Notes: generated by a model not told the origin, from the letters alone. A DNA stretch of 64,000 nucleotides from Pseudomonas mendocina (GCF_003008615.1 NZ_CP027657.1:5270001-5334000), one strand, 5' to 3'; shown: positions 40,294 to 48,786, numbered from the stretch's first letter. A program made the numbers and translations.

Positions 40294-40488
40294 ATGTCCC
40301 GCCTCTCTCAAGCCGCCCGCAATGGCGCCCTGGCCGCCATCGGCCTGTACCTGATCAGCACCTCCACCGTGCTGGTACTGAGCTACGCCACCCTACAGCC
40401 CAGCACCCCGACCTTCGAACAGCCAGGTCCGCTGCAGAACCTGATCACTCATTTGCCTGCCCTGCTCGGCGCAGCCTCGCGGGGTTGA
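40294..40488 (+). CDS. Small single-TM protein, unknown
   Basis: A 64-residue protein with one hydrophobic segment (ALAAIGLYLISTSTVLVLSY, about residues 12 to 31) and a proline-rich tail. A GGAG lies 7 bases before the ATG. Followed 10 bases later by another small membrane or secreted protein gene. No recognised family. Confidence 0.6.
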   Translation: MSRLSQAARNGALAAIGLYLISTSTVLVLSYATLQPSTPTFEQPGPLQNLITHLPALLGAASRG

Positions 40489-40498
40489 GGGGACGGTC

Positions 40499-40741
40499 AT
40501 GATCAGAACCCAACGCACCCGCCTACTGATGCTGACCGGCATGGCACTACTGACCACCCTGCTGGGACTTTGCGGTATCGGCAAGAGCTCGGCCGGCGCC
40601 GTGGCACGTAATATCGAATGCACGCACAAGCTGGCCCACCACCTCGACCTGGCCGAGAGCCTCAAGCGGCAACTGAACAGTCCGCCGCCCGGCAGACGTG
40701 AATCGCTGTCCGCCCACTTCGTGCTCACTCAGCACGCATGA
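40499..40741 (+). CDS. Small membrane or secreted protein, unknown
   Basis: An 80-residue protein with an N-terminal hydrophobic segment (LLMLTGMALLTTLLGLCGIG) that could be a signal anchor, and a soluble tail with a Cys-containing helix (IECTHKLAHHLDLAESLKRQ). GAGGGGAC precedes the ATG. Forms a pair with the preceding gene and ends at a strong terminator. Family not recognised. Confidence 0.6.
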   Translation: MIRTQRTRLLMLTGMALLTTLLGLCGIGKSSAGAVARNIECTHKLAHHLDLAESLKRQLNSPPPGRRESLSAHFVLTQHA

Positions 40742-40767
40742 AAAAGCCCGGAAAACCGGGCTTTTTC
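40740..40767. terminator. Bidirectional terminator
   Basis: GAAAAAGCCCGG-AAAA-CCGGGCTTTTTC; overlaps the stop codon of the preceding gene and serves the convergent amidotransferase gene. Confidence 0.9.
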
Positions 40768-40787
40768 ATGTCAGCAAGCGTCAGGCT

Positions 40788-41513
40788 TCACACCTTGGCT
40801 TCTTTACCCTGAGCGACGAAACGCATCATCCACTCAGCGACCGCATTGCCCTGCTGCGGATGCTGGAGGCTCTCGACACCGCTCTGGTAAACCTGCTCGC
40901 CCAGGTGCTGCTGGCGCAGCTCGAGCAACGCCCGCGAATAGTCGTGGATGAATTCCGGGTGCCCCTGGAAGCACAGCACCTGATCTTCGATGTGATAGGC
41001 CGCGTTCGGGCAGAAATCACTGGTAGCCAGCAGCGTGGCGTTCTCTGGCAGTCGGGTGACCTGATCCTGGTGACTGATCAGCAACTGCAGGTTATCCAAA
41101 GGCGGATCCATCCACTGCGGCTGGCTGGCAATCCGGTAGTTGTGCACCCCAACACCCCAACCCTGCTCGGCGCGCTCGGTCTTGCCACCCAGCAGCAGAG
41201 CCAGCAACTGATGGCCGAAGCATATGCCGAGCAATTTGTGGCCACGCTTGTAGCGATCGAGCAGATAGGCCTTGAGCGTCTGGATCCAGGGGTCGCTGCC
41301 GAACGAGTCAGCCTTGCTGCCCGTCACCAGATAGGCATCGAAATGCTCGCTATCGGGCGGGTAGTTACCCTCCACTACGTTGTAGACACTGAACTCTGCG
41401 GCCAGCGGTTGCTTGGCGAACAATTGCTCGAACATGCGGCCGTACCCTTGGTACTGGTCGACCAGCTCGGGGCGCAGAATGTCAGTTTCCAGGATGCAGA
41501 TACGCAGTGACAT
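40788..41513 (-). CDS. Class I glutamine amidotransferase-like protein
   Basis: A 241-residue GATase1 protein with nucleophile Cys in LGICFGHQ (about residue 92) and catalytic His-x-Glu in FQGHPEF. It stands alone rather than fused to a synthetase, like the GMP synthase-like stand-alone amidotransferases of Pseudomonas; substrate unknown. The ATG at 41513 (MSLRICILETD) follows GGAAAC and starts at the first beta-strand; the seven-residue extension to 41534 is doubtful. Confidence 0.85.
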   Translation of the reverse strand: MSLRICILETDILRPELVDQYQGYGRMFEQLFAKQPLAAEFSVYNVVEGNYPPDSEHFDAYLVTGSKADSFGSDPWIQTLKAYLLDRYKRGHKLLGICFGHQLLALLLGGKTERAEQGWGVGVHNYRIASQPQWMDPPLDNLQLLISHQDQVTRLPENATLLATSDFCPNAAYHIEDQVLCFQGHPEFIHDYSRALLELRQQHLGEQVYQSGVESLQHPQQGNAVAEWMMRFVAQGKEAKV

Positions 41514-41650
41514 GAGGTTTCCTGTGGTGAACACGGAGGGGGATTATTTGTGCGTTTTTCTTAACACATGAACCTGCACAAAGAAATAGCCGGGCTTGAT
41601 TTCCCAGCATATTCGCCTTTCGCCATCATTGTGCAAGGCCCCAAACAGTC

Positions 41651-41666
41651 GTCAATTAAAATTGAC
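41651..41666. promoter_or_regulatory. Palindrome GTCAATT-AA-AATTGAC
   Basis: Perfect 7-base arms, AT-rich, in the 298-base gap 41514-41811 upstream of the small genes. It contains TTGACA (41662-41667), so it may be an operator over a -35. Nothing else in the gap is clear. Confidence 0.4.
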
Positions 41667-41811
41667 AATCACCTTATACGGAAGTGCCGTTCGGCGCGTT
41701 ATCAGCCGCCTCGATAGTTACCATGCGCCTCATTCACTTCTGTGATTGCCGCCCCGCGGCGAATATCGCCACATCGGGCAGTCGCCCTCAGCACACAGAA
41801 GGAAATTCACC

Positions 41812-41925
41812 ATGAGCATCTATGCCGCACTCGCCAGCTTCGCCGCTGCTTCCGCCTTCCAGACCTCGGCTCCGGCTCGTCCCGCTCCTGCAGCGCCAGC
41901 CGCCCGCGACATCCGTAAAAGCTGA
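41812..41925 (+). CDS. Very small Ala/Pro-rich peptide, unknown
   Basis: A 37-residue peptide with a short hydrophobic N-terminus (IYAALASFAAASAF) and an Ala-Pro-rich, basic tail. AGAAGGAAATTCACC before the ATG is a strong ribosome-binding site, which is the main support. Followed by another small gene after 22 bases. No recognised family. Confidence 0.45.
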   Translation: MSIYAALASFAAASAFQTSAPARPAPAAPAARDIRKS

Positions 41926-41947
41926 CAGCCTACGCAGGAGAGCAGCC

Positions 41948-42148
41948 ATGCACAGCCAACTCAGTCATGACGCCTACGGCGTCACCTATGTTCATCTGCA
42001 AGACGGTGGCCTGCAATTCGAAACCGAAGCCGCCCTGCAGCTCGACGACGGCAGCATGCTGACCCTGCGCATGCCGACCCGGCACAGCGAGATACTGGCG
42101 ATCCACGAAGCCGTGTGCATCCAGCAGGGCTGGTGCCAGGCAGCGTGA
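41948..42148 (+). CDS. Small soluble protein, unknown
   Basis: A 66-residue protein, probably mostly beta (VTYVHLQDGGLQFETEAALQL, DGSMLTLRMP), with two cysteines near the C-terminus. AGGAGAGC precedes the ATG. Ends just before a terminator. No recognised family. Confidence 0.55.
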   Translation: MHSQLSHDAYGVTYVHLQDGGLQFETEAALQLDDGSMLTLRMPTRHSEILAIHEAVCIQQGWCQAA

Positions 42149-42171
42149 AATCGCGATGGTCTAGACTCCTC

Positions 42172-42192
42172 AAGGCGCCTTTCAGGCGCCTT
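42172..42192 (+). terminator. Terminator after small genes
   Basis: AAGGCGCC-TTTCA-GGCGCCTT, followed by CTTC only, so of moderate strength. Confidence 0.6.
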
Positions 42193-42217
42193 CTTCAACG
42201 GAAAGAGGAACCAGACC

Positions 42218-42484
42218 ACGCAGACACGCAACCTGATCGCCCTGCTCGCTGGCAGCCTGCTGCTGAGCAGCCATGCTTTCGCCGATCGCCCCGGCAGTGA
42301 CTGGATCAGTATCGAGGACGCCCTGAGCAAAGCCCGCGCAGCCGGCTACACCGAACTGCACAAGATCGAGGCCGACAATGACGGTTACTGGGAAGGCGAA
42401 GGCCTGAAAGAGGATGGCCGTCTTCACGAATTCCGTATCGACGGCAAGAGCGGTGCAGTGATTCGCGACCAGTTGGACGATTGA
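42218..42484 (+). CDS. Secreted PepSY-domain protein with ACG as apparent start codon
   Basis: An 88-codon frame encodes a signal peptide (NLIALLAGSLLLSSHAFA) and a PepSY domain (DWISIEDALSKARAAGYTEL, then GYWEGEGLKEDGRLHEFRID). PepSY proteins are periplasmic peptidase inhibitors or metal- and sensor-linked modules. No ATG, GTG or TTG exists in frame after the upstream stop at 42146. An ACG at 42218 lies 7 bases after GGAAAGAGGAA, exactly where an ATG is expected, and is one transition from ATG. The gene may be silent, weakly expressed, or the base may be a sequencing error. A terminator follows. Confidence 0.6.
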   Translation, partial: TQTRNLIALLAGSLLLSSHAFADRPGSDWISIEDALSKARAAGYTELHKIEADNDGYWEGEGLKEDGRLHEFRIDGKSGAVIRDQLDD

Positions 42485-42500
42485 CTCATCCAGCCAATGA

Positions 42501-42524
42501 GAAACGGCCCCTCCGGGCCGTTTC
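42501..42524 (+). terminator. Terminator after PepSY gene
   Basis: GAAACGGCCC-CTCC-GGGCCGTTTC. Confidence 0.8.
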
Positions 42525-42546
42525 TGCATCCGTAGGGTGCGCCGTG

Positions 42547-43839
42547 TGTGTTCAGCCGGGGGACATGGTAAACACCTGTCGGGAGACATGGGTAACAGGT
42601 TGATGATCATGTTGCCCGTTGCCTCAGGTCTATCTGACGCAGCGTTTTGCGGATGAATACCACATCGTAGACACCCTCTTCGGCAGTTGGTCGGATGGCG
42701 ACCTTCTCCCCATATAGACCTCCACTTACGAAGACGTTGAGCCCTTTGAAATACACCTGCCCGGTCTGACGTACATTCACCACGTGATCACCCGGTTCAT
42801 ATTCGATGGCTGGCAGTTGCTCCGGGTAGCTTCGTGGACTGGGCCTATAGCGCTCTATAGGGGGCCGTTGATCAAGTGCTTCGTGCGGACGGTAATGGTT
42901 GTACTCGTCTCGCCAGCGGCTCATCACTTGCTGACAATGCTGCAAGTCGCTGAACGCGCGATGCAGCACTTCGCGTTTGAGTGTCTGGTGGAAGCGCTCC
43001 AGCTTGCCCTGAGTCTGTGGATGATGAGGCCGACTATGGCTGACCTCGATCCCCAGCCGCATCAGCCAAACCTCCAATTTTGATAGTCCACCGGCAATAT
43101 TAGAACCCCAAGGCGGCCCGTTGTCGGCGGTGATACGCAGCGGCAAACCGTACTGACGGAAAACCTCGATCAGATGCGGTTTGACCAGCTCCAGCCGCTC
43201 CCCCTCACAGGCTTGCAGGCAGAGCGAAAAGCGTGAGTGATCGTCCAGCAGGGTCAAGGGATGACAACGAGGCGAACGGCGATCGTTTAGGGGGACGCTA
43301 CCCTTGAAGTCGATCTGCCAGAGGTCGTTCGGATTGGGATGCTCGAAACGATGGTTAGCCGGCGCTTGCGCCTGCTCATTGTGGTAAAGGACATGACAAT
43401 CGTGGCGCTTGAGGATGGCGTCGATAGTGCTGTGGTGAGGCGGATCAACAGCCGCAGTCATCAACAAGCTTCGCAGTTTGCGAGCGCCCCAATAGGGATA
43501 GCGGTGGTGCAATTGCACAACCGTTTGTTCCAACGTCGGATCGCTGCGCCCTGGACTGCTCAGGGGACGGCGGGATCGATCCTGTAAGCCTGCATCGCCT
43601 TGCTCACGGTACCGATCCAGCCATTTGTAGCCAGTTCTGGGACTGATGCCATACCGCCGACAGAGCTCCCGCACATTACTTTGGGGCTGCCCTGCCAGCA
43701 GAACAAACTCTCGCCTTATCGACATAGTGCTGCGCTCCAGCCACGGCATCATTCGATCTCCCGATCCGATGAACACCGTAAGCCTAAATGCGTTACCTAT
43801 GTCTCCCGACACCCGTTACCTATGTCCCCCGGCTGAACA
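42547..43839 (-). mobile_element. IS481-family insertion sequence
   Basis: About 1.29 kb. Terminal inverted repeats of 48 bases (42549-42596 and 43792-43839) begin TGTTCAGCCGGGGGACAT and contain two tandem copies of a GGGRGACATRGGTAAC-like unit, probable transposase binding sites. A 5-base target duplication CCGTG flanks it (42542-42546 and 43840-43844) if the left end begins at TGTGTTCA. One intact transposase gene. Confidence 0.85.
42607..43752 (-). CDS. IS481-family transposase
   Basis: A 381-residue DDE transposase. It has an N-terminal helix-turn-helix (NVRELCRRYGISPRTGYKWLDRY) and the rve catalytic core with aspartates in LWQIDFKG and ITADNGPPWG and the glutamate in HPQTQGKLERFHQTLK. 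It ends with a C-terminal segment containing YEPGDHVVNVRQTG. Frame is intact, so the element may still move. GGAGATCGA precedes the tandem ATGATG at 43752/43749. Confidence 0.92.
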   Translation of the reverse strand: MMPWLERSTMSIRREFVLLAGQPQSNVRELCRRYGISPRTGYKWLDRYREQGDAGLQDRSRRPLSSPGRSDPTLEQTVVQLHHRYPYWGARKLRSLLMTAAVDPPHHSTIDAILKRHDCHVLYHNEQAQAPANHRFEHPNPNDLWQIDFKGSVPLNDRRSPRCHPLTLLDDHSRFSLCLQACEGERLELVKPHLIEVFRQYGLPLRITADNGPPWGSNIAGGLSKLEVWLMRLGIEVSHSRPHHPQTQGKLERFHQTLKREVLHRAFSDLQHCQQVMSRWRDEYNHYRPHEALDQRPPIERYRPSPRSYPEQLPAIEYEPGDHVVNVRQTGQVYFKGLNVFVSGGLYGEKVAIRPTAEEGVYDVVFIRKTLRQIDLRQRAT

Positions 43840-43901
43840 CCGTGCGCACCAGAGACACTCCGCTTAAGCGGTGCGCATGGCGCACCCTCTACAAGGGCGC
43901 T

Positions 43902-46046
43902 TCAGAACGTCTCGCCCTTGGCGGCCTTTTCCAGCAACAGGGCTGGCGGCAGGAAGCGCTCGCCGTACTGCTCGGCCAGGTACTGCGCACGCGCGACGAA
44001 GTCCTTCACGCCGTACTGGTTGATGAACTGCAGCGCACCCCCCGTCCAGGCCGCGAAGCCGATACCGAAGATCGAGCCGATGTTGGCGTCAGCCACCGAC
44101 TTCAGCACACCCTCCTCCACGCATCGCACCGTCTCGATGGCCTGGATGAACAGGATGCGGTCGCGCACGTCTTCCTGCGAGATCTGCGCATCGGCCTTCT
44201 CGAAGCGCGCCTTGAGCTCAGGCCACAGGTGCTTCTTGCCACCGGCCGGATAGTCGTAGAAGCCCATGCCCGCCGCTTTGCCCGGCCGCTTGTACTCACC
44301 CAGCATCAGGTCGATCACGGCGAACGCCGGGTGCTCTGGAATGGATTTGCCTTCGGCGGCCAGATCCTTGATGGTCTGCTGGCGGATGTGATTCATCAGG
44401 CTCATAGACACTTCATCGCTGATCGCCAGCGGGCCGACCGGCATGCCAGCCTTGCGCGCCTCGTTCTCGATCATCGCCGCATTCACGCCTTCACCCAGCA
44501 TGGCCAGGCCTTCATTGGTGAAGGTGCCGAACACCCGCGAGGTGAAGAAACCGCGGCTGTCGTTGACCACGATGGGCGTTTTCTTGATCTGCATGACATA
44601 GTCGAAGCCGCGTGCCAGCGTCTCGTCGCTGGTCTGCTCGCCACGGATGATCTCCACCAGCGGCATCTTGTCGACCGGGCTGAAGAAGTGCAGACCGATG
44701 AATTTCTCCGGTTTGGCCACGGCAGTGGCCAGGCCGGTGATCGGCAGCGTCGAGGTGTTGGAAGCGATCACCGCATCGCTCAGCGCTGCGGCTTCGGCTG
44801 CCGCGGTGACCTTGCCCTTGAGCGCACGATCCTCGAACACGGCTTCGATGATCAGGTCGCAGCCGGCGAAGTCCGCCTCACTGTCGGTCGCCTTGATCAA
44901 GGCCAGGAAAGCCTCGCGCTGCTCGGCCGTCATATGGCCCTTGCTCACTTTCTTGTCGAGCAGCTTGGCCGAGTAGGCCTTGCCCTTCTCGGCCGCTTCG
45001 AGAGACACGTCCTTGAGCACCACTTCAATACCGGCCGCCGCCGAGACGTAGGCGATGCCGGCGCCCATCATGCCGGCGCCGAGCACGCCGACCTTCTTCG
45101 TCACCGACTTCGGATAGCCCTGCGGGCGCGAGCCGCCGCCATTGATCTCGTTGAGCTGGAACCAGAAGGTGCCGATCATGTTCTTCGCCACCTGGCCGGT
45201 GGTCAACTCGGTGAAGTAGCGCGCTTCGATGATCTGCGCGGTGTCGAAGTCGACCTGCGCGCCCTCGACGGCGGCGCACATGATCTTCTCCGGCGCCGGG
45301 AAGCAACCCTTGGTCTTGTCGCGCAGCACGCTCGGGGCGATGGCCAGCATCTGCGCCACGTTCGGCGAACTGGGCGTGCCACCGGGGATCTTGTAGCCCT
45401 GCACGTCCCACGGCTGCTTCGCGGCCGGGTTGGCGGCGATCCAGGCGCGGGCCTTGGCCAGCATCTCGTCGCGGTCGCTGGCCAGGTCGTGGATCAGGCC
45501 GGCCTTGAGCGCTGCATCCGGGCGCACTTTCTTACCTTCAGCCAGGTACGGCAGGGCTTTTTCCAGGCCAAGGATGCGCACCATACGCACCACCCCGCCA
45601 CCGCCCGGCAGCAGGCCGAGGGTGACTTCCGGCAGGCCGAGCTGCACGTGGCTTTCATTCAGGGCGATGCGGTGGTGACAGGCCAGGGCGATTTCCCAAC
45701 CGCCGCCCAGCGCCGCACCGTTGATGGCAGCGACCACCGGTTTGCCGAGGGTTTCCAGGCGGCGTAGCTGGCTCTTGATCTTCAGGATCATCTCGTAGAA
45801 ACCCTGGGCCTCAGCCTGGGTGACCTTGATCAGCTCGTTGAGGTCACCGCCGGCGAAGAAGGTCTTTTTCGCCGAGGTGACGATCACCCCAGCAATCGAA
45901 TCCTTTTCCGCTTCCAGGCGATCGACGATCTGGCCCATGGCTTCGCGGTAGACCGCGTTCATGGTGTTGGCGCTCTGGCCGGGCATGTCCATGGTCAGGA
46001 CGACGATATTGTCCTGGCCCTTTTCGTAACGGATGGCGTCAGTCAT
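43902..46046 (-). CDS. Fatty-acid oxidation multifunctional enzyme (enoyl-CoA hydratase / 3-hydroxyacyl-CoA dehydrogenase)
   Basis: A 714-residue beta-oxidation protein of the FadB/FadJ type. An N-terminal enoyl-CoA hydratase domain has AGGDLNELI and INGAALGGGWEIALACHHRI. It is followed by a Rossmann NAD domain (GVLGAGMMGAGIA, about 330) and a hydroxyacyl-CoA dehydrogenase C-terminus (SRGFFTSRVFGTF). It acts with the thiolase encoded 62 bases upstream to degrade fatty acyl-CoA. The ATG at 46046 (MTDAIRYEKG) gives family length; upstream frame is non-coding. Which paralogue (fadB, fadJ or other) cannot be told. Confidence 0.9.
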   Translation of the reverse strand: MTDAIRYEKGQDNIVVLTMDMPGQSANTMNAVYREAMGQIVDRLEAEKDSIAGVIVTSAKKTFFAGGDLNELIKVTQAEAQGFYEMILKIKSQLRRLETLGKPVVAAINGAALGGGWEIALACHHRIALNESHVQLGLPEVTLGLLPGGGGVVRMVRILGLEKALPYLAEGKKVRPDAALKAGLIHDLASDRDEMLAKARAWIAANPAAKQPWDVQGYKIPGGTPSSPNVAQMLAIAPSVLRDKTKGCFPAPEKIMCAAVEGAQVDFDTAQIIEARYFTELTTGQVAKNMIGTFWFQLNEINGGGSRPQGYPKSVTKKVGVLGAGMMGAGIAYVSAAAGIEVVLKDVSLEAAEKGKAYSAKLLDKKVSKGHMTAEQREAFLALIKATDSEADFAGCDLIIEAVFEDRALKGKVTAAAEAAALSDAVIASNTSTLPITGLATAVAKPEKFIGLHFFSPVDKMPLVEIIRGEQTSDETLARGFDYVMQIKKTPIVVNDSRGFFTSRVFGTFTNEGLAMLGEGVNAAMIENEARKAGMPVGPLAISDEVSMSLMNHIRQQTIKDLAAEGKSIPEHPAFAVIDLMLGEYKRPGKAAGMGFYDYPAGGKKHLWPELKARFEKADAQISQEDVRDRILFIQAIETVRCVEEGVLKSVADANIGSIFGIGFAAWTGGALQFINQYGVKDFVARAQYLAEQYGERFLPPALLLEKAAKGETF

Positions 46047-46080
46047 TTTTGTATTCTCTTCCCAAAGCTGCGAGAGCTGC

Positions 46081-46105
46081 GTAGGGCGGGTTTCACCCGC
46101 CCTAC
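46081..46105. repeat. REP-like palindrome inside the fad operon
   Basis: GTAGGGCGGGT-TTC-ACCCGCCCTAC is a perfect 11-base inverted repeat between thiolase and the multifunctional enzyme genes; it may stabilise or attenuate the mRNA. Confidence 0.75.
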
Positions 46106-46108
46106 CGG

Positions 46109-47314
46109 TCAGACTCGTTCGATGATAGTGGCGATGCCCATGCCACCGCCGACGCACAATGTGGCTAGGCCGTAGCGCAACTGACGTTTTTCCAACTCGT
46201 CGAGCAGCGTACCGAGGATGGCGCAGCCGGTGGCGCCCAGCGGGTGGCCCATGGCGATGGAGCCGCCGTTGACGTTGACCTTGTCCTCGTTCACGCCCAT
46301 GTCCTTCATGAACTTCATCACCACCGAGGCGAATGCTTCGTTGACCTCGAACAGGTCGATGTCGTCGATGGATAGCCCAGCCTTGGCCAGCGCCTTGCGC
46401 GTAGCCGGTGCCGGGCCGGTGAGCATGATGGTCGGGTCGGTGCTGGTCACCGCCGTGGCGACGATGCGCGCACGCGGCTTTAGGCCCAGCTCCTTGCCCT
46501 TCGCTTCCGAGCCAATGAGCATCAGCGCAGCGCCGTCGACGATGCCCGAGCTGTTGCCCGGCGTGTGCACGTGCTCGATACGCTCAACGTGGCTGTATAC
46601 ACGTAGCGCGGTGGAGTCGAAGCCCATCTGCCCCATCATCTCGAAGCTCGGCTTGAGCTTGCCGAGGCCTTCAAGGGTCGAATCGCCGCGAATGAATTCG
46701 TCGTGGTCGAGCAGCACGATGCCGTTCTGGTCGGTCACCGGAATCAGCGATTTGGTGAACGAACCATTGGCGCTGGCACGTGCGGCCTTCTGCTGCGAAC
46801 GCAGGGCGAAGGCATCGACATCACTGCGGCTGAATCCTTCGAGAGTGGCGATCATATCGGCGCCGATGCCCTGCGGTACGAAGTTGGTGTGGATATTGGT
46901 TTCCGGATCCATCACCCAGGCGCCGCCGTCGGATCCCATGGGAATGCGCGACATGGACTCCACGCCGCCGACCACCACCAGATCCTCGAAGCCGGAGCGA
47001 ACCTTCATCGCGCCCAGGTTCACCGCCTCCAGGCCCGAGGCGCAGAAACGGTTGAGCTGCACACCTGCGACACTGACGTCCCAGTCGGCGACCATGGCCG
47101 CGGTCTTGGCGATATCGGCGCCCTGATCACCCACCGGCGTCACGCAGCCGAGCACGATGTCGTCCACCTGGCTTGTATCCAGGTCATTGCGCGCTTGCAG
47201 GGCGCTCAGCAGGCCGGCAACCAGCTGGACGGGTTTGACGCTGTACAGCGCGCCGTCCTTCTTGCCCTTGCCACGGGGCGTGCGCACCGCGTCGAAAATA
47301 TATGCTTCGGTCAT
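46109..47314 (-). CDS. Acetyl-CoA C-acyltransferase (thiolase)
   Basis: A 401-residue thiolase, the last step of beta-oxidation. The acyl-accepting Cys lies in [11 protein letters not shown] (about residue 91), the catalytic His in [13 protein letters not shown] and the second Cys in [10 protein letters not shown]. First gene of a two-gene operon with the multifunctional enzyme, matching the FadI/FadJ-type order. A TetR-type (possibly PsrA) operator-like sequence lies 140 bases upstream. Confidence 0.92.
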   Translation of the reverse strand: MTEAYIFDAVRTPRGKGKKDGALYSVKPVQLVAGLLSALQARNDLDTSQVDDIVLGCVTPVGDQGADIAKTAAMVADWDVSVAGVQLNRFCASGLEAVNLGAMKVRSGFEDLVVVGGVESMSRIPMGSDGGAWVMDPETNIHTNFVPQGIGADMIATLEGFSRSDVDAFALRSQQKAARASANGSFTKSLIPVTDQNGIVLLDHDEFIRGDSTLEGLGKLKPSFEMMGQMGFDSTALRVYSHVERIEHVHTPGNSSGIVDGAALMLIGSEAKGKELGLKPRARIVATAVTSTDPTIMLTGPAPATRKALAKAGLSIDDIDLFEVNEAFASVVMKFMKDMGVNEDKVNVNGGSIAMGHPLGATGCAILGTLLDELEKRQLRYGLATLCVGGGMGIATIIERV

Positions 47315-47761
47315 GGCATCCTCGAAAGGTGATGCAGCGCTTGCGACGACGATGGCGCCGCCGCGCTGGTTCTTGTTTGAGCGCTTCTACCTTAACGCCG
47401 AGCGGCCAGCACTCAATGACCTAAGTGCTCAGCACCATTGACCACTGAGCTCAGACGAACGGTCGTTTGTTCGATTGATCGCCGAGCATGCAAGCAAGGC
47501 CTCTGCCTCAAGGCCTGCGTTGTTTTCGATCCAATGGAAATAGCTCGAACCTTCTAACAGCCTATGGCTAGAAACCAAGTCATCTAAGGACAGTGTGACT
47601 GCAACCCTAGAGTTACTCATGCGTCGGTGGAGAAATCGGCGCAGGGAGCCGCCGCCGGGTCATGCCGGGGCGGTGAATCATCGTCACGCCCAGGCGTGAC
47701 GTGGCAACCCGCCAGGTAGTGCGGCAGGCGCCACACCTATAACAACAAAAGGCATACAGCC
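47315..47761. other. Non-coding gap upstream of the thiolase operon
   Basis: No convincing gene. It holds the operator-like inverted repeat at 47456-47473, a 9-base-arm palindrome CGTCACGCC-CA-GGCGTGACG (47682-47701) and the ribosome-binding site of the small gene at 47762. Confidence 0.6.
47456..47473. promoter_or_regulatory. Operator-like inverted repeat upstream of thiolase (TetR/PsrA-like)
   Basis: CGAACGGTCGTTTGTTCG can be read as CGAAC-N8-GTTCG or as a nine-of-ten match to the PsrA site CAAAC-N4-GTTTG. PsrA represses fatty-acid oxidation genes in Pseudomonas, which fits the downstream operon. Confidence 0.4.
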
Positions 47762-47857
47762 ATGTTCAAACAGCCGAAATACCGCCAGGCTGGCGTCATC
47801 CTTTTCGCCACAGCGGTCATCCTGATCCTTCCCAACCTGACCCGTCTGGTCAGTTGA
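47762..47857 (+). CDS. Very small single-TM peptide
   Basis: A 31-residue peptide with a basic N-terminus (MFKQPKYRQ) and one hydrophobic segment (AGVILFATAVILILPNL). AAAGG lies 9 bases before the ATG. The charge pattern (basic inside, short polar end) is that of a real small membrane protein. No family recognised; coding status rests on composition and ribosome-binding site. Confidence 0.45.
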   Translation: MFKQPKYRQAGVILFATAVILILPNLTRLVS

Positions 47858-47898
47858 TCACTCACCGTGCCCGTACCTGCGCAGACGCCGTAGCGCGC

Positions 47899-48786
47899 TC
47901 AGCGCAGAGCGGGTATCCACCAGGCGAGCAATAGCGGAATCAGTGCAAAGGCCAGCAGCGTCGAACACAGCACCAGACTGGCGACTTGCTCGGGCGAACG
48001 GCCGGCACGCACCGCAAACAGATAGTTGAACACCGCCACCGGCATCGACGACTGCAACACCAACACGGCGTGCGCCAGTGGTTGCAGGCCGATCGCCCAG
48101 CCGATGAGCCAGCCCAACGCCGCGCCGCAGAGGATGCGCAGCAAGCCCAGCAACAACCCGTTACCCAGGTGCTGTACACGGATACTGGCCAGGGACACGC
48201 CCAGGGTGATCAACATCAGCGGGATGGTCATGCCGCCCAACAGGTCGACGGTATTGGCCAGCCAGCGCGGCAATTCCAGATCGAGAAACAGCACCGGCAG
48301 CACCAATGCCAGGCTGATCATGATCGGATTGAGCAACAGCCCCTTGAGTGAACCCTCGGCGCCAGACAACAACATGCCGATGCTGAAATGGCCCACCGAG
48401 AGCACCAGGAAGAATGCCACGGCCAATGCCAGGCCCGCCTCGCCGAAGGCGAACAGCGCCATGGGCAACCCCATGTTGCCGGAGTTGGGAAACAGGTAGG
48501 CCGGCACCAGCACCTTCCAGTCCAGCCCGAACAGTCGGCTCAGTAGCCAGCCGACCAGCCCCATGGACGAAGTCACCAGCACGCAGGCCAGCGCCATTTG
48601 CGAAAAGGCGCTCATCTCCAGTTCGGCCCGACTGAGCGTCGAGAGCACCAGACAGGGCGTGCCAATGTTGAGCACCAGCCGCGCGATGAAATCCGTGGGA
48701 TATTGCTGACCACTGCGCACCCAGCCGTAGCCGATGCCTGCCGCTATCAGTACCGGTGCCAGAACGGCAAACAACTCGGCTAACAT
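47899..48786 (-). CDS. AEC-family (auxin efflux carrier-like) transporter
   Basis: A 295-residue inner-membrane protein with about ten hydrophobic segments in two inverted halves. NIGTPCLVLSTLSRAEL and FPNSGNMGLPMALFAFGEAGL are typical AEC motifs with helix-breaking Pro/Asn. Bacterial AEC proteins export malate or other small anions; the substrate here is unknown. Stands alone, divergent from the rhodanese pair. Confidence 0.85.
   Translation of the reverse strand: MLAELFAVLAPVLIAAGIGYGWVRSGQQYPTDFIARLVLNIGTPCLVLSTLSRAELEMSAFSQMALACVLVTSSMGLVGWLLSRLFGLDWKVLVPAYLFPNSGNMGLPMALFAFGEAGLALAVAFFLVLSVGHFSIGMLLSGAEGSLKGLLLNPIMISLALVLPVLFLDLELPRWLANTVDLLGGMTIPLMLITLGVSLASIRVQHLGNGLLLGLLRILCGAALGWLIGWAIGLQPLAHAVLVLQSSMPVAVFNYLFAVRAGRSPEQVASLVLCSTLLAFALIPLLLAWWIPALR

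Larger units (their letters stand above)
42532..43892. repeat. REP-like palindrome interrupted by the IS
   Basis: The left arm (42532-42546) and the bases after the IS (43845-43850) join into a 21-base sequence equal at 20 of 21 positions to the left arm of the intact copy at 50051-50071. The opposite arm lies at about 43870-43892. The IS therefore landed inside a dispersed palindrome. Confidence 0.7.

Noticed and set aside
43788..45767. A 659-codon open frame antisense to the fad multifunctional gene
   Set aside because: Shadow; begins inside the IS end and has low-complexity composition.
47429..47620. A 63-codon minus-strand frame upstream of thiolase
   Set aside because: No ribosome-binding site, no hydrophobic or domain pattern, and it covers the probable operator.
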